Source: Anolis sagrei (lineage: Eukaryota; Chordata; Lepidosauria; Squamata; Anolidae). Taken from it: a DNA stretch of 64,000 nucleotides. The translations under genes were made by a program, and so were the position numbers. This document shows positions 22,526-34,275 of the stretch, one piece after another. The first letter of the stretch is position 1; each line of letters opens with the position of its first letter. The notes beneath the pieces are model-generated. The model was not told the DNA's origin. It saw only the letters and a program-made list of their open reading frames with translations, and searched no databases. The stretch is from the NCBI RefSeq assembly GCF_037176765.1, contig NC_090025.1:175568040-175632039 (forward strand), written 5' to 3'.

Positions 22526-23109
22526 TAGCTCCCAAGATGAACTGGGCTTTGTTACATCAAACCAGCCATTCAAATTACACATGAGAACTAACTGGAAGCC
22601 CCTGATATAAATGAAAATCTCAAGAAACAGATGAGATTTTATATAAGATGACTAATGAGAACTAATGTTTTTCAACGAGTCTCAAGAGATGATTTCACAT
22701 ATACAGAAATGGTCTGAGGGCAAATCATGTGAACTACACAAGATGCACAGCCTGCTGCCTTTAAAAGACTGGAAGCGGGGTTATTTGATGGCTTGTTTTT
22801 GCCCCTTTTTTGATTATTCCAAAAGACCCTCTGTATTTGTGGTGAGTCTAAAATTTGCTTTTTAAAGGCAAAATGCACTTGTTTTGCATCTTGTTTTACA
22901 CAAATTGGGAAAGCCTTAAGAAAAAATGCTCTATGGCCATTGGTATCTTATGCACATATAAATTTCTTACAGAAGTTTTTTGGACACCAGAAAAGGAGAG
23001 GTAGCTAATGCCCCGAAGGACAGGATCAGAATCCAAAATGTCCTTTATAGATCAGAGAGTTGTGCCAAAACCAACAAAATGAATTTCTTCAGAAAGAAAC
23101 ATAAAGACA
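22526..23109. other. no recognisable feature
   Basis: Intergenic sequence; short frames only. Confidence 0.4.
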
Positions 23110-23560
23110 TGACCCTTAGTCAGAATGAATGAAGTGCACAGATATATGATAGGTAACACCTGGTTTGACAGCACTATATGTGAAAGGGATCCAGGAGTTT
23201 TAACACACCACAAGTTAAACATGAGTCAACAATGTGATGCAGCAGTTAGAAAATGTCACTGCAATTCTAGGCTGCACCAAAAGGAGCCGAGTATAATGTC
23301 TAGACTGAGAAAAATAACAGTACCACTGTATTCTTTTGTCAGATGTCCCCTGGAATACTGTGTCCAGTTTTAGGATACAGAATTCGAGAAGAATACTGAT
23401 AATGTGGAATGTGTACAGGGGAGGGGGATCACAAAGGCACAAGCTTTCAAACACTGGCTGAATGACCATCTGTTGAAATTGATTTGATGATGTATTCCTA
23501 TATGGGAGAGGTTGTATTGGATAACCCTTGTGGTCTCTCCTAAAATTATAATTCTATGGT
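23110..23560 (+). mobile_element. CR1 LINE 3' fragment
   Basis: Plus-strand translation reads HHKLNMSQQCDAAV, then SRLRKITVPLYSFVRCPLEY, the CR1 RT C-terminal region, followed by the CR1 3' end TAATTCTATGG at about 23551. A deletion removes part of the region between. No coding capacity. Confidence 0.83.
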
Positions 23561-24556
23561 ATTGGGTTATAACTCACTTCCTTGAATCTGAGGAATCTGA
23601 TACAGTATCTGCCTCCTATGCCTATGAGCAGCTAGTGTTCCAAGAGACAAAATATTTTAAGAGAAGCAGTTACAGAGAAGTAATCCAGTCTATCATAATT
23701 TCTATAATTTCATACTTCTTTTTTTCAAATCAAATCAGATCATTCTTCTCGGGATGGGGTTGTATATGTTCTGCTACATTCATTCAGTTCCACATTCCAC
23801 TCTGTTTTTGGTTGTGTTCTCACTTACACAACATTGACATTTAACACAAGGGTCGTGTAACACCGTGAAAGCATCAGTCTCCATATAGAGATTGATATCA
23901 CACTGTCCTGATATCGGATCTTGGCTATTGTCTCATTCTTGTGCTGTAGGCCAGATATCTCCCAAGGCTCTTTCAGCTCCTGTTCCTACAAAGGTAGAAT
24001 TTTCTTAGCCTTTAGACATCTATTGAGAGAGTCACAGAGCAACCTTCCAGGCCTTTTGGCTTCTTAGCACTTTGTGTGATGACATGAGTTTTCTCCTCAA
24101 ATGTAAACTCTTATTCCAGGCAGCTGTATACAAAAGGCCAAGCAAGAGCGATTAATAATGAGTTTGGTGTGTGTGGAGGAGAGGGGAATAACTGTTGTTT
24201 CTTTGGAAGTCTCTGAGTCATTTTTAAGGGAGAAAAAAATGATTTTCAGCTGTGGTGCCAAATTGGAGTCATCTGAAGGATTGTGGGGTGATAGCAAGGG
24301 TCTTCCAGAGCAGGGAGAAGGTTACTGTTTTGGATTACAGCTTTTAGTATTACCCATCCAACTTGGTCATGGACCAAAAAAGTAATATTTCAAAACTCTA
24401 AAAATAATTGAAATTGCTGATTCCACTTAGCTCTTGCAATTTGGAAAAAATATGGCTAGCCAAGCCAGTGTAAACATATTTGTGTCATGGCTTTCCCAAG
24501 GTTTCCCCATTTTTGATAGCCTGAATAGAAGCAGAAAGAAGCATAAGAATCCAAGA
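23561..24556. other. no recognisable feature
   Basis: About 1 kb of intergenic sequence without supportable motifs. Confidence 0.4.
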
Positions 24557-24564
24557 CTTTAGGG

Positions 24565-24896
24565 CAGGGGTCCTCAAACTAATGCCCGGGGGCCAGATAC
24601 ATCCCTCCAAGATCATTTACCTGACACTCACCCAGGGCCAACCTAAGTCTGAAATGACTTGAAAGCACACAACAACAATCCTATCTCATCAGCCAAAAGC
24701 AGGCCCACACTTCCCATTGAAATACTAATAAATTTATATTAGTTAAAATTGTTCTTCATTTTAACTATTGTATTGTTTTTAAGTGTTTTTTGCACTACAA
24801 ATAAGATATGTGCAGTGTGCATAGGAATTCGTTCATGTTTTTTTCAAATTGTAATCTGGCCCTCCAACAGTTTGAGGGACGGTGACCTGGCCCGTG
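24565..24896. mobile_element. non-autonomous hAT element (Charlie-like)
   Basis: 332 bp from CAGGGGTCCTCAAACT to a right end whose reverse complement is CACGGGCCAGGTCACC then GTCCCTCAAACTGTTGGAGG. Flanked by an exact 8-bp duplication CTTTAGGG (24557-24564 and 24897-24904), the hAT hallmark. 'GGGGGCCAG' and 'CTGGCCCTCC' are typical Charlie-like ends. No transposase. Confidence 0.88.
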
Positions 24897-24904
24897 CTTT
24901 AGGG

Positions 24905-25497
24905 TGTAAAACAATTTTCCTGAATGCCACATACTGGCTTACAGATGCATGTCCTCTAAAGCTACTGAATTACCCAATGTTCTGACCTATTTCCTTTTCC
25001 ATACTGCTTCTTTTGACCATTGATCTTTGCTTTGAATTCTTCTAATTCATTTTGCTGAAGAAGTATTCCAAACATCAGTTTTGGTTTATATGACTTCATG
25101 AACAAGAAAGGAACATTTTTGATAAGGATGTTTTCAATAAGAATTTATTAAAATCTGCAGATGTCTTTATGTTCAGAAGGAAAAGAACTTGAGAGTTCAA
25201 CATATTGAAATATAGGAGAACATGGCACTGACATCTTTATCAATCCAGATCCAAAACTTTAAACAGAGTTTTGAAAAGTTATTTTGTAGTTTAGTTCCTG
25301 GAATCCTGCAGTTAGCATGACCATTGGCTGTGAGGACTTGGGAGTTGTGGTCAAAAAAGTAACATTTTCAAAGTTCCGAGTCTTTAATGTGTCCAGCTAT
25401 CCCATATCTCAACTGAGATAGACTTTTCCATGTTCTTGCCATACAATGCAGTGCAATATGGCACTTTATCTAAATGCTTGTGCAAATTTATTTTATA
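24905..25497. other. no recognisable feature
   Basis: AT-rich intergenic sequence. Confidence 0.4.
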
Positions 25498-25700
25498 GTA
25501 CAACTTCCTTATCCATGGGCCCAGTAACATGTTTTCATTGATCCATATCCCAAAAATTAAAACCTCCCTAGGGATTTTCTTGGTCCTCCAGTATCTTGTT
25601 CCAAAAGCCCTTGATTTCAGTAGGCTTTCCTATTATCCACAGTTTTGCATATCCATGTAAACTGTGGATCATATCTCCTATAAATGTGGTGGTTATACTA
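25498..25700. mobile_element. Tc1/mariner (Tigger-like) remnant
   Basis: TACAACTTCCTTATCCATGG on the left, AACCTCCCTAGGGATTTTCT in the middle and TATCCATGTAAACTGTGGAT on the right; this is the usual 'cascade' of Tigger-type MITEs. Decayed. Confidence 0.45.
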
Positions 25701-25920
25701 TATTTTATTTTATATTTATTTTATATTTATGCTCATCTCTACAACCACAAAGGCTCCTAAAGTAGCTTAGAAGACATGACATTGACATTCTCTGCCCTCT
25801 TGTAAATATGTATTTTCATAATGTTGTGTTATATCTCACTATTTTAATCCTGTTGTACCCTACCTCAGGCCGCAAGGAGAGGCAGGTAAAAACATGATGA
25901 TGAGGAGGAGGAGGAGGATG
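25701..25920 (+). mobile_element. L2-type tail remnant
   Basis: CTGTTGTACCCTACCTCAGG then CCGCAAGGAGAGGCAGGTAA followed by simple GAT/GAG repeats near 25895-25920, like the last bases of L2-type elements. The 5' part is unclear. Confidence 0.45.
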
Positions 25921-26777
25921 GTTCTCACCAGATCCAGTGATGATGTTCCTGGCCCGCAACATGATGCCACCAAAACTTTATGATCTTTCAGCTAGTCAAC
26001 AAATCTTCAAGCAAGAAAGTAAATCCAAATTGTCCTTCAAAAGAAAATCTGTCAGCCCAAAGAATATATTGAGAAGTTCACAAGATGATTCCAGATATCT
26101 GGGAAAGAATTTAGAGACAGAAATGGCATGCCAAATACTTGACTTTGATAGGTTGCATCAAACTTCTAAAGAAGTGACTCTTGGGGGATCTCAGAATTTC
26201 TTCCTGGCATCCAAATTATTATCAGTCTTGATTTAAGAAGTCTATTCCGACTTACAAATGCCAGTACTATTAAATTCTTTCCAGGTACAAGCAGTCCAGG
26301 ATCAGTTAAATTTAGCAATAAAGAGACAACAGAGGAACTGAAGGATTACAAGTTCCCTTCCAAAGAATTGCTCTCTACTGTCTGTTCAGTATTATGGTCT
26401 TAAGACCATAAGAACAGTGATGCATTGTGACTCTGAGTTAAAATCATGTACAAGAATAGAGATGTATCCATTCAGTTACAGTCTTCATGATTTCTTGCCT
26501 CTGAAGAAGAACACATGTGAAAACATCTGAGATCTTTGATTAAAGAAAAAATCAATAATAATTGTAAACAGCTGGAACACAATGGGAACCACCTGAAATT
26601 CAAAATAGCAGATGAGCTTTGGAGAATGAATGGAAATGAAATTCACCTATGACCAATTACAGTGCAAATATCTAGTTGTTCTTACAAGAAAAATTATGAA
26701 GTTGCTTTCAGAAAGGCAACAGTGAAAGGGTGGATGTTGCTTTTCTAACAAAGAACTCCAAGCAGCTTAGGAGGAAA
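25921..26777. other. no recognisable feature
   Basis: Intergenic sequence with no supportable coding region. Confidence 0.4.
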
Positions 26778-26945
26778 AGCCATACCTTAGCAACAAAGCA
26801 CATGCTTCGCACACAGGAGCATCTAGATTCAATTCTTTACATCATCAGTAAAAAAAGATCAGACAGGAAAAAGCTGTCCCTGATACTTTGAGAAACTATC
26901 ACAATATTAGGCTAGATAGGAAAACACTATGGTGAAAAATTGGAG
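26778..26945 (+). mobile_element. tRNA-derived SINE, second family
   Basis: A-box-like TTAGCAACAAAGCACATGCT, B-box-like GATTCAATTCT, then CATCAGTAAAAAAAGATCAG and 'GAGAAACTATCACAATATTAG'. This resembles the squamate SINE with a GCATGCAGAAGGTCCC/CAGTTAAAAGGATCAG body. Old and decayed. Confidence 0.5.
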
Positions 26946-28351
26946 AATGGATCTCAAATATTTGGTCTTTCATTTAGTTTTTACGTCTTCCAGAATCCCC
27001 AACATCTGGTAAAGCTGACTGGTGCTTCTGGGAACTGAAGTCCAAAATATTAGTACAGCCAAAGTTTGTTTACCACATAGAAACAAGTCAAGATGGCATC
27101 TAGGAGGCTGAAAGATCCAAGTAAGATTAACTTCAACAGAAAAACTATATCATAAACCCGTAAACTATTCCTCTTGGTTTTAATCTTATATTTATTAAGA
27201 AGTATATTTATGAGTGGGATATGGAATATTTTACAGTAACATCACATGTCCTTCTAGGAACATTTGCTCCATCATACTGCTAAATTTCCACTGGCAACCT
27301 ACACATAGAAAAGTTTCTCTGGTTCTATTTTTAGACATTATAACTTCATACTTCCAGGGCTGCATATTCTTCATTATACGGCACACACCTCATTGAGGAT
27401 TCCCCAAATAGAACCACACCACAAGATGGTATGCTGAGCTACGTAGCCAAGCAACTACTGCATTGACATACAGAAGGCTATTCACATGGGGTGTTCCCAA
27501 AGTAACTGTTGACTTGAGGATCATTTTGCCAGTTTACATGGAACTGCCAACCCTGAATGAGCTACGTGCACTACATGTGCTGGCAGCTTTATGATGGTAG
27601 ACGTGAGACACGCCCCATGTTTTAATGTACAAGGCATTATGTGCCCTGTGTTCAAAGCCTTGAAAACAAGTAGAGGGTTTTAGAGAGAATATTTGCACTG
27701 TTCAAAATGCCTTCACCTAGGGTAGAAGGGAATATCTGTCCCCAATCCATCACACTGCTCACAGCTGGCAAACTGAGGGAGTGCATTGTGCCAATTTGGG
27801 GCACTTACTGCAATACATATTGGTTTCCTCTTTTCTGTCCTTGCCCCAATTTTCTACCCAACAGATTTATTTTAATTCCATCTTTCACCCACCAAAATAC
27901 CTTTGGAATTATGCTATACATCATGTCAATGGCCCCTTCAGGAAGCCAATATCTAAGACTGGTTATATTCTGCCTCTGGGCTAGGACTAGCCCCAAGAAA
28001 AGTAGATATCTGCAAGCCATGTATGTTTTGGACAAAATAAAATCTCTAAATTACAATATACTGACCAAGAAAGCAACTTGCAGCTGTGGAGGAAAGTTTG
28101 GTGAAAATATTGACCATGTGTAAGGGTAGTGATTTTGAAAACACAGGTCATATTTAAAGCATAATCCAAAAAGGGGTTACTAAATGGAAGCAAATTTTAT
28201 TATTTTACAAAAAGTTTTCTGTACATTATTTTGCTTAGGTAGGGCACCGAAGGTCCTCCTCTGAGAACTGGAAATCTCATTCCACTACCGTTCTTGCATG
28301 CAGATTAGTATGGTACTATTGGGACTGGTAAAGTGGTGGGCCAGTGTGACG
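26946..28351. other. no gene recognised; possible short MITE
   Basis: CACATGGGGTGTTCCC at 27483 and GACACGCCCCATGT at 27606 are weak inverted ends about 140 bp apart. Otherwise unremarkable intergenic sequence. Confidence 0.35.
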
Positions 28352-28570
28352 TAATTGAACCAGCATAGTGTAATAGTTTGCATGTTGGACTAGGATGCCA
28401 GAATACCCATTGGATGGCCTTGAGTAAGTCACACTCTTCCAGCCCCAGAGAAAGGCAAGGGCAAAGCTCCTCTGCACAATCTTGTCTAGAAAACCCTGAG
28501 ATAGGCCATATTAGGTTCACTGTAAATTGGAAATTATTACAACAACAATAACTACTATAATAACTACTAT
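28352..28570 (+). mobile_element. Sauria-like tRNA SINE with BovB-type body and AAC tail
   Basis: Head 'GTGTAATAGTTTGCATGTTGG', then GGATGGCCTTGAGTAAGTCA, AGAGAAAGGCAAGGGCAAAG, TTGTCTAGAAAACCCTGAGA, GTAAATTGGAAATTATTACA and AACAACAATAA. The middle resembles the BovB 5' segment at 2893-2935, and the end resembles the BovB 3' end. Confidence 0.75.
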
Positions 28571-29364
28571 AATAATAACAGGAAGTCATTACAAGAAGGC
28601 CAAGTTGACACTAGGTGAAAAAGGCAAGAATTTACAAGTTAGGTGCAGAACTGAGTCTGGGCTCAATGCATCTACAGTTGGTATCTGAGACTAACAGGCA
28701 TTGCTCACACTGGATCCATCTAGGCACAAAAAGTTACTATTTCTGAGAATATATTTTATGACCTTCATTTCAGATGCTTACTCATCTCATTGTCAATGGC
28801 ATTCAATGGCCTTTGAATTGCAGAGCCATACACTTCCTTGTCCCAAGAAAGGATTCCATCTCCTTTTTCAGTGGAAAGAAGTTACCAAAGCCTGTCTGTG
28901 TATCTGTCCACCAATAAAGTCCTTTCTCAAGGAAGGAAACACAACTGAGCTTGTGTCACTTCTTTCTGCAGAAGAAGGAAACAGATTCATTTCTCAGTTG
29001 GGAGAAGTGCAACTAGACATCTGTCACTTTTTCTGCAGAAGAAGGGAATGGACTCCTTTCTCAGTAGAGACACATATGGTTCAACACAGCCAGGTTTCCA
29101 CATTGTTATATTTGTCACCCAAGAGAGGGTAGTTTTTGAGGAGCTCAGAATTGACAGATAGCACCTCAACACTTCAGCTACTCTCCCCTCTGTGTGGCAG
29201 CAAGTGAGCAGGAGGAGGGAATATTTTGACTGTGTATTGTACTGCATTTTCAGCTTTCAGCAGACTAGCCAAGTTCCAGATATTATGCAAAAATCATATT
29301 ACACAAATCATCCCGGAATGGTTTCCTTGCATAATATGTGGGCCTTTTGTACTATATTTAGGTG
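28571..29364. other. no recognisable feature
   Basis: Intergenic. Two similar phrases 'TTTCTGCAGAAGAAGGAA' (about 28962 and 29030) suggest a small local duplication. Confidence 0.4.
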
Positions 29365-29480
29365 AAAACATGAAATACAAAGATACAGGATAGGTGGCAT
29401 CTGGCTTGACAACAGTACATGAGGAAAAGATTTAGGAGTCTTAGTAGACCATAAGCTAAACACAAATCAATAGTGTGATA
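29365..29480 (+). mobile_element. CR1 LINE fragment
   Basis: Reads GATTTAGGAGTCTTAGTAGA then CCATAAGCTAAACACAAATC, the DLGVLVDHKLNTNQ block of CR1 RT. Short and decayed. Confidence 0.7.
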
Positions 29481-30270
29481 CAAAGACTAAGCTTTCTTCT
29501 CTGCTAGACCCTTGATGGGTGTATATGTGCAAAATTGGAGATTGTTTAACTCCTGCCCAGGCAGGTTGAGATTACTCTGCTTGATAGATCAATTGTTATC
29601 GCTCACATTTCCCAGCAAAAACTATTTTTTATTTTCTGTAGAATTCACTACCCTATGTCAGTCATACTAAAAAAGGATGTAAGAGCCATGCAACCAAATT
29701 TGAAATTCTATTAAATAAATTGAAATTTTGTTCATGGGCACTTGCATAAATATGTTCCATTGGAATTAAACTAGATTTTAAAATGCTTCACATTGGCTAG
29801 ATCATATCCATTCCTTCCATGCAGTGAAAAGGATTATGACCATCCTTATTGTTCATTATATTTTCTTTAAATGTATCCCATTTACTATTAAATGTTATTT
29901 TACAAGCCCATCTCTTCAAGTAACATATTAATTTCTGCACATCTTCCACCCAATCTCAGCCTAAATGACTTTTTTCCTTTTCACATTTTCTCTGTTAAAC
30001 AAATAAACACTGTAAAAATTGGGCAATCACTGTGTTCCACTCCCTCATTTACGCATCCAAGAAATTCTATACGTCACTAGAGGGACACAGGCATACTTTC
30101 ATCATGTGCATAGAAGCATACAGCCTTCAAGATTTAATAGTGTTCTCTTAATGTTGCTACTAGTGTCTGTTGACCCAGGGAAATTCCAGCTGGCCCAACT
30201 ACTGAATGGAACTGAACTTCCAAAAAATGTAATGATATTTATAACCCCACAGCTTGCCAGCAAGCTCGCA
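29481..30270. other. upstream flank of FAM180A
   Basis: AT-rich sequence without a clear repeat; not CpG-rich. Confidence 0.4.
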
Positions 30271-30278
30271 TGCAGTTG

Positions 30279-30290
30279 TGAGTCATTCCA
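30279..30290 (+). promoter_or_regulatory. overlapping AP-1 and TEAD-like sites
   Basis: TGAGTCA (30279-30285, AP-1 consensus) shares two bases with CATTCCA (30284-30290, TEAD consensus). The pair sits just upstream of the TATA box of FAM180A. Seen directly; binding is inferred. Confidence 0.5.
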
Positions 30291-30298
30291 GATGTGGA

Positions 30299-30305
30299 TA
30301 TAAAA
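30299..30305 (+). promoter_or_regulatory. TATA box, probable FAM180A promoter
   Basis: TATAAAA 232 bases upstream of the FAM180A start codon. A start site near 30325-30330 would give a leader of about 200 nt. No CpG island is seen, so a TATA-driven tissue-restricted promoter fits. Confidence 0.5.
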
Positions 30306-30530
30306 CAGAGCCAGTCTGTGCAAATGAATTCCTTGATCCCAAAGAGACTAGGTGGAAGACGAGGTGCTGCTACTTGACAGTGTCAGGAAAATTACACTTA
30401 GAGAGGGTTTTTTACAACTGCGAGGGGAAGGATTTTTTTAAAGAAAATTGCCAGCTGTTCAAGACACTCAGAGGGATTGTGAAAAGAAGGCCTACGCTCT
30501 AGACAGACTTCAATCTTGTGGAAACTAAGG

Positions 30531-30606
30531 ATGTGCTGGAAGACAGTTCTGCTGCTCTTGTTATATTACAATGCACATGCCACCGTGGCCCCTAGATGGA
30601 ATCGAG
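30531..30606 (+). CDS. FAM180A: FAM180A, coding exon 1 (signal peptide)
   Basis: ATG in TAAGG-ATG context opens MCWKTVLLLLLYYNAHA followed by TVAPRWNR: a short basic start, a leucine-rich core and an AHA site, that is, a secretory signal peptide. The exon ends CGAG before GTAAGAG, a near-ideal donor, leaving phase 1. The MCWK start fits what I recall of FAM180A. The protein is a small predicted secreted factor of unknown function, so it should enter the ER and leave the cell. The exon was found because its phase and position match exons 45811-45911 and 46703-47059. Intron 1 is 15.2 kb. Total product is 177 residues, close to the mammalian protein. Confidence 0.85.
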
Positions 30607-31254
30607 GTAAGAGTTATATATGAATTGTTTTCAGCAGAGAACCAGAAGCAGAAGAGGTCTTATATCAAGAGAGCCTTAAATACCATCAGCCAGCTCTACC
30701 AGTATGTGGGAGTGGGTTTAGGGATAGTGATGCATTTTGTTTGTTATTTCCAGCTAATGGAACTCACATACACAAATTACTCTTCTCAAAAGGGTAAGAG
30801 AAAGCGAGAATGAAAACAGATTCTTTGTTTCCAGCTGTAAAATGAAGAAATCAAATGATTGGAACTGGGAATGACTGTGAATTACTCCCATAGAAGAGCA
30901 CCAGGAGCACTTTATTTCAAACATGTTTTACACAGTGGTTCACACAAGCAGCAACTTTGATGGTTAGAGACCTTAACTCACCCTTTGTTGAGCTCAAGGC
31001 TCAGGCACACGCCGATATGCATTACAGTCAGGCTGATTTTAAACACATTGCACTGGAATGTCTGCCTCTGCTTTGCCTCAACTAGATATGCTTTTAAAAC
31101 CAGATTTAATGGAAGGAAGAACTGAGTGACTATTTGAGAACATCTCAGTGTCTTTTTAAAATGCATAGATTTCACTCTGCTTTAATGGCCCTTTAATTAT
31201 ATAGATGCATAGTCCTTATTGAGTTCTGATTTAATGCTTATTTCTTTGGAAGTT
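30607..31254. other. FAM180A intron 1, 5' part
   Basis: Begins with the donor GTAAGAG. No repeat or conserved motif recognised. Confidence 0.45.
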
Positions 31255-31475
31255 GCATTTATATCTATCCTCTCTTATTATCCTCTAGGCAGTGTGCATG
31301 GCAATCTTTCCCCCCAATTTATCCTCATAGCAGCAACCCTGTGAGAGAGGTCATTGAATTTCATTGAGAGGATCACTGAGTTTCATGGATAAATTATTGG
31401 ATCACCCAGTGACTTTCATGGCTATGCAGGGACTTGAACCTAGATTTCCTAATCTGAAACCTCCTGATTATTTCC
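31255..31475 (-). mobile_element. tRNA SINE with L2-like tail, old
   Basis: On the plus strand: TTTATATCTATCCTCTCTTA, ATCCTCATAGCAGCAACCCT, GTGAGAGAGG, CATGGCTATGCAGGGACTTG, AACCTAGATTTCCTAATCT. This is the antisense of a common amniote SINE layout whose B box is GGTTCAAGTCC-like. Decayed. Confidence 0.5.
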
Positions 31476-31479
31476 AACT

Positions 31480-32286
31480 ACTGGTGGGGTTGGGGCGGGG
31501 GGAGGATTGATATTGTCATTTGGGAGTTGTAGTTGCTGGGATTTATAATTAACCTACAATCAAAGAGCATTCTGAACTTCATCAGTGATGGAATTGAACC
31601 AAACTTGGCACACAGAACCCCATGACCAACGGAAAATACTGAAAGGGTCTGGTGAGCATTGACCTTGGGTTTTGGAGTTGTAGTTCACCTACATCCAGAA
31701 AGTACTGTGGACACAAACAATGATAGATCTGGATCAAACTTGGCATGCATACTCAATATGTCCAAATGTGAATACTGGTGGGGTTTGGGGAAATTCGACC
31801 TTTACATTTGGGAGTTGTAGTTGCTGTGATTTATAGTTCACCTTCAATCAAAGAGCACTCTGAACCCCACCAATGATAGAATTGGGCCAAACTTCCCACA
31901 CAGAACCCCTATGCCTTGAAGGGACTTTCTGGTGCGAGCCTGCCTCCAGCCTCACATGCTCTCCCACACCTACACATGCACACCATGCTGCCATGCACTG
32001 AGTTCTCCCCTGCCCTTGGCTTGGAGTCTCAGAAACAGCCCTCCCCTTGGCTGAGAGGCCAGTTGAGAGGATGGCCAGTCATAGCAGAGGAAGGATTTTG
32101 GTAGGAGGATTCACTGACTGTTTCCAAAAAGGAAGAGAAGGGCAGAAGGAGAGATCTACAGCCTTCTCTGCCTAACAAGTTCCTAAGACCATCAGAAATA
32201 TATGTTTTCTGATTGTCTTTGGCAGCCTCTCTGAGACCCCCTCATGACACCCACAGGGGTCCAGACTCCCACGTTGAGAAATGCTG
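31480..32286. mobile_element. non-autonomous hAT element with internal near-repeats, left end lost
   Basis: The phrase TTTGGGAGTTGTAGTTGCTG occurs near 31518 and again near 31808 as part of two similar blocks (CAATCAAAGAGCA, CCAAACTT, CACACAGAACCC). The right end is GGGGTCCAGACTCCC-ACGTTGAGAAATGCTG, that is, an inverted CAGCATTTCTCAACGTGGG terminus. Such blocks are common in lizard hAT MITEs. Inside FAM180A intron 1. Confidence 0.7.
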
Positions 32287-33059
32287 ATTTATAGGCTCCT
32301 TTTCTCATTGATCTAAAAAAAAGCACTCCCAAGAGTTGTCCTAGCTAGTCAGTAACCAAATCTGCACCAAATTAGCTTTATTATTTGCCTTTGACAAGGA
32401 GCGTATAAAAGTCTATAAACTCTAGTGCTCCAAGCCTCTCAGTCTACACCTCTGGACTCTTCCTAGCAAGAAAAGTACAAGAGATTTGAGCTGTGTGCCA
32501 TGCCATTTGCCCTGTGCCTCCTAAAAAGTGTTTCCTATTTCGGTTTTGTACGGAAGAAGAAATATCTCATGAGAATCAAACAGGCTGCCTTACTGCATTA
32601 GGGCAGTATGCCTTACCAAAATTAAAGCATTTTATCACATCTTTATTTTATCTAAGAAATAATAAGATGACCCCTTGGGTGAGTAACCTACACTGTTCAC
32701 AGTCTTAAGGCACAGCATAAATTAGAAACCTGTTTACATCCAGCTGTTATTGGACTCAAGTACCTAGGACACCTGGCCAACCTGGATAATTGTGAAAAAT
32801 GGTGGAGTGGATGTTCATTAATATCTGGAGGGGGGCAAATTCCCCTTGTCTTGCTGTGAAGTATACTTTAATTTCCTAGTGTGGCTAAACATTTGGTGAA
32901 AACTGACTTGAATTGATGTGGCAATAGCTTTACTCAAGTGAACTATTTTTAGTTGTGTGCACATAGTCCCTTGCAAAGATCATTTCACCTGCACATAGAT
33001 AATGTGATCTGGCTCTTGTCTTTTGCAAGAGGGAACAGATCTGGTTAGGCATTCAAAGA
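32287..33059. other. FAM180A intron 1, no feature recognised
   Basis: Intronic sequence without a repeat I can name. Confidence 0.4.
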
Positions 33060-33540
33060 CTTAAGTGGTTGGTTAGTTAGTTCAGTCTTACCTATCTCCC
33101 ATGAATGTGATTCAAGGTGGCTTAAAATGAAGTAGAATGAATATAATTGAGCCTTTAAAATGAATACATGCATAAGTATTTTAAAATGCAATAAAAAACT
33201 GCACCGATAAAATAAAATAAAATAGAAGAGACCTGTCATTAAAATCAGATTTGATAATGGGGTAGGCAAGGCCCATTACCAAAAGTCAGCCTAAATAAGA
33301 AGGTTTTTATTCACCAGTGGAAGGACAACAAACAGCAAGGCAGCCTAGACACCTTCTGAAGTGAGTCCCAGAGTCTGGAAACAGCCACCAATAAAGATTT
33401 TCCTATGAAGTTGGGATGGAACCAAGAAAAGATCTCAATGTCCAACAGTCTCATGTGACAGACTGTAGGCCTTTAGGCAGCCTGCCTAATGCCCGAGGAC
33501 CTTGAATCCAAGTCATATCCAGGTACTTCACTGGGGAGCC
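33060..33540 (-). mobile_element. L2-type LINE 3' fragment, old
   Basis: TGTGATTCAAGGTGGCTTAA on the left (tail), then AGTCAGCCTAAATAAGAAGG, TTTTTATTCACCAGTGGAAG and 'GAGTCTGGAAACAGCCACCA', the antisense of the last part of the L2 frame and 3' end. Strongly diverged. Confidence 0.6.
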
Positions 33541-33944
33541 AAGTGAGTATCAGATGTACATGAAAAGACCTGATTCCATGTTCTCAGCTATTCCCTGAAA
33601 GATCAAGGTGAAGATTATTTAATTCATGAACATTCCCTTTTGGGATTCTAGTGCTGAAATTAAAATGTTTCACAGATTCAAAGAGGTTCCTAGAAATGCT
33701 TAATAATTATTTCAGAATATGACCAAATCTGAGCATTCATTGTAAGAAATGTGAATGGAGAAAGTGACTTGTTTACAATGGAGGAGAAAAATAGTTCGTA
33801 GCAGAAATTTTGGAACAGTTTCTAAATCCACAGATTTTTCAAGGGAATTTTGGCACAGCATAACAGCTATATTTTACCAGTATTTTAAAAAGAAATACTC
33901 CCCTGCCTTTGCTCAGCTTGAACCTTTGAAGTGAGTCTGTTCAT

Positions 33945-34140
33945 TGAATCACAGTGTCAGAGGGGGTCTAGCAGGCCATGGAGTTTGACCTCCTGCTTGA
34001 TGGAGAAAATCCAGAACTACAGAAGCTCCAACAGATGAAAGTCCTGTTTCTTATTAAAGGCATCTAATGAGGATGATCCCATCTTCTTTTCAGAGAAAAT
34101 TGGTCTTTACCCTTATCCTTCTGATAGCCCTTCTCGTATA
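33945..34140 (-). mobile_element. CR1 3' fragment, old
   Basis: TGAATCACAGTGTCAGAGG, GGCCATGGAGTTTGACCTCC, GCTTGATGGAGAAAATCCA follow the antisense CR1 3' end order seen at 50700. Decayed. Confidence 0.5.
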
Positions 34141-34275
34141 GAATGAGCGCTATCAAAGATTGCAAGTCTCAAGGCATAAGCTGAAGTCCCAGAAAATTGC
34201 TGTGTTTCTCCATGTCTCCAAATAAGGAGACAAATCTCAGCACTAATGGAGTAAAAATGGTTTGTGTGTGTGTAG

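Noticed and set aside
29265-29340. Short TATTATGCAA / TTGCATAATA palindrome as a small RNA gene
   Set aside because: Only a 10-base arm with a long AT-rich loop; expected by chance in this composition.
30254-30502. 82-codon frame just upstream of FAM180A
   Set aside because: Its start lies before the TATA box and the frame shows no known motif; treated as promoter and leader sequence.
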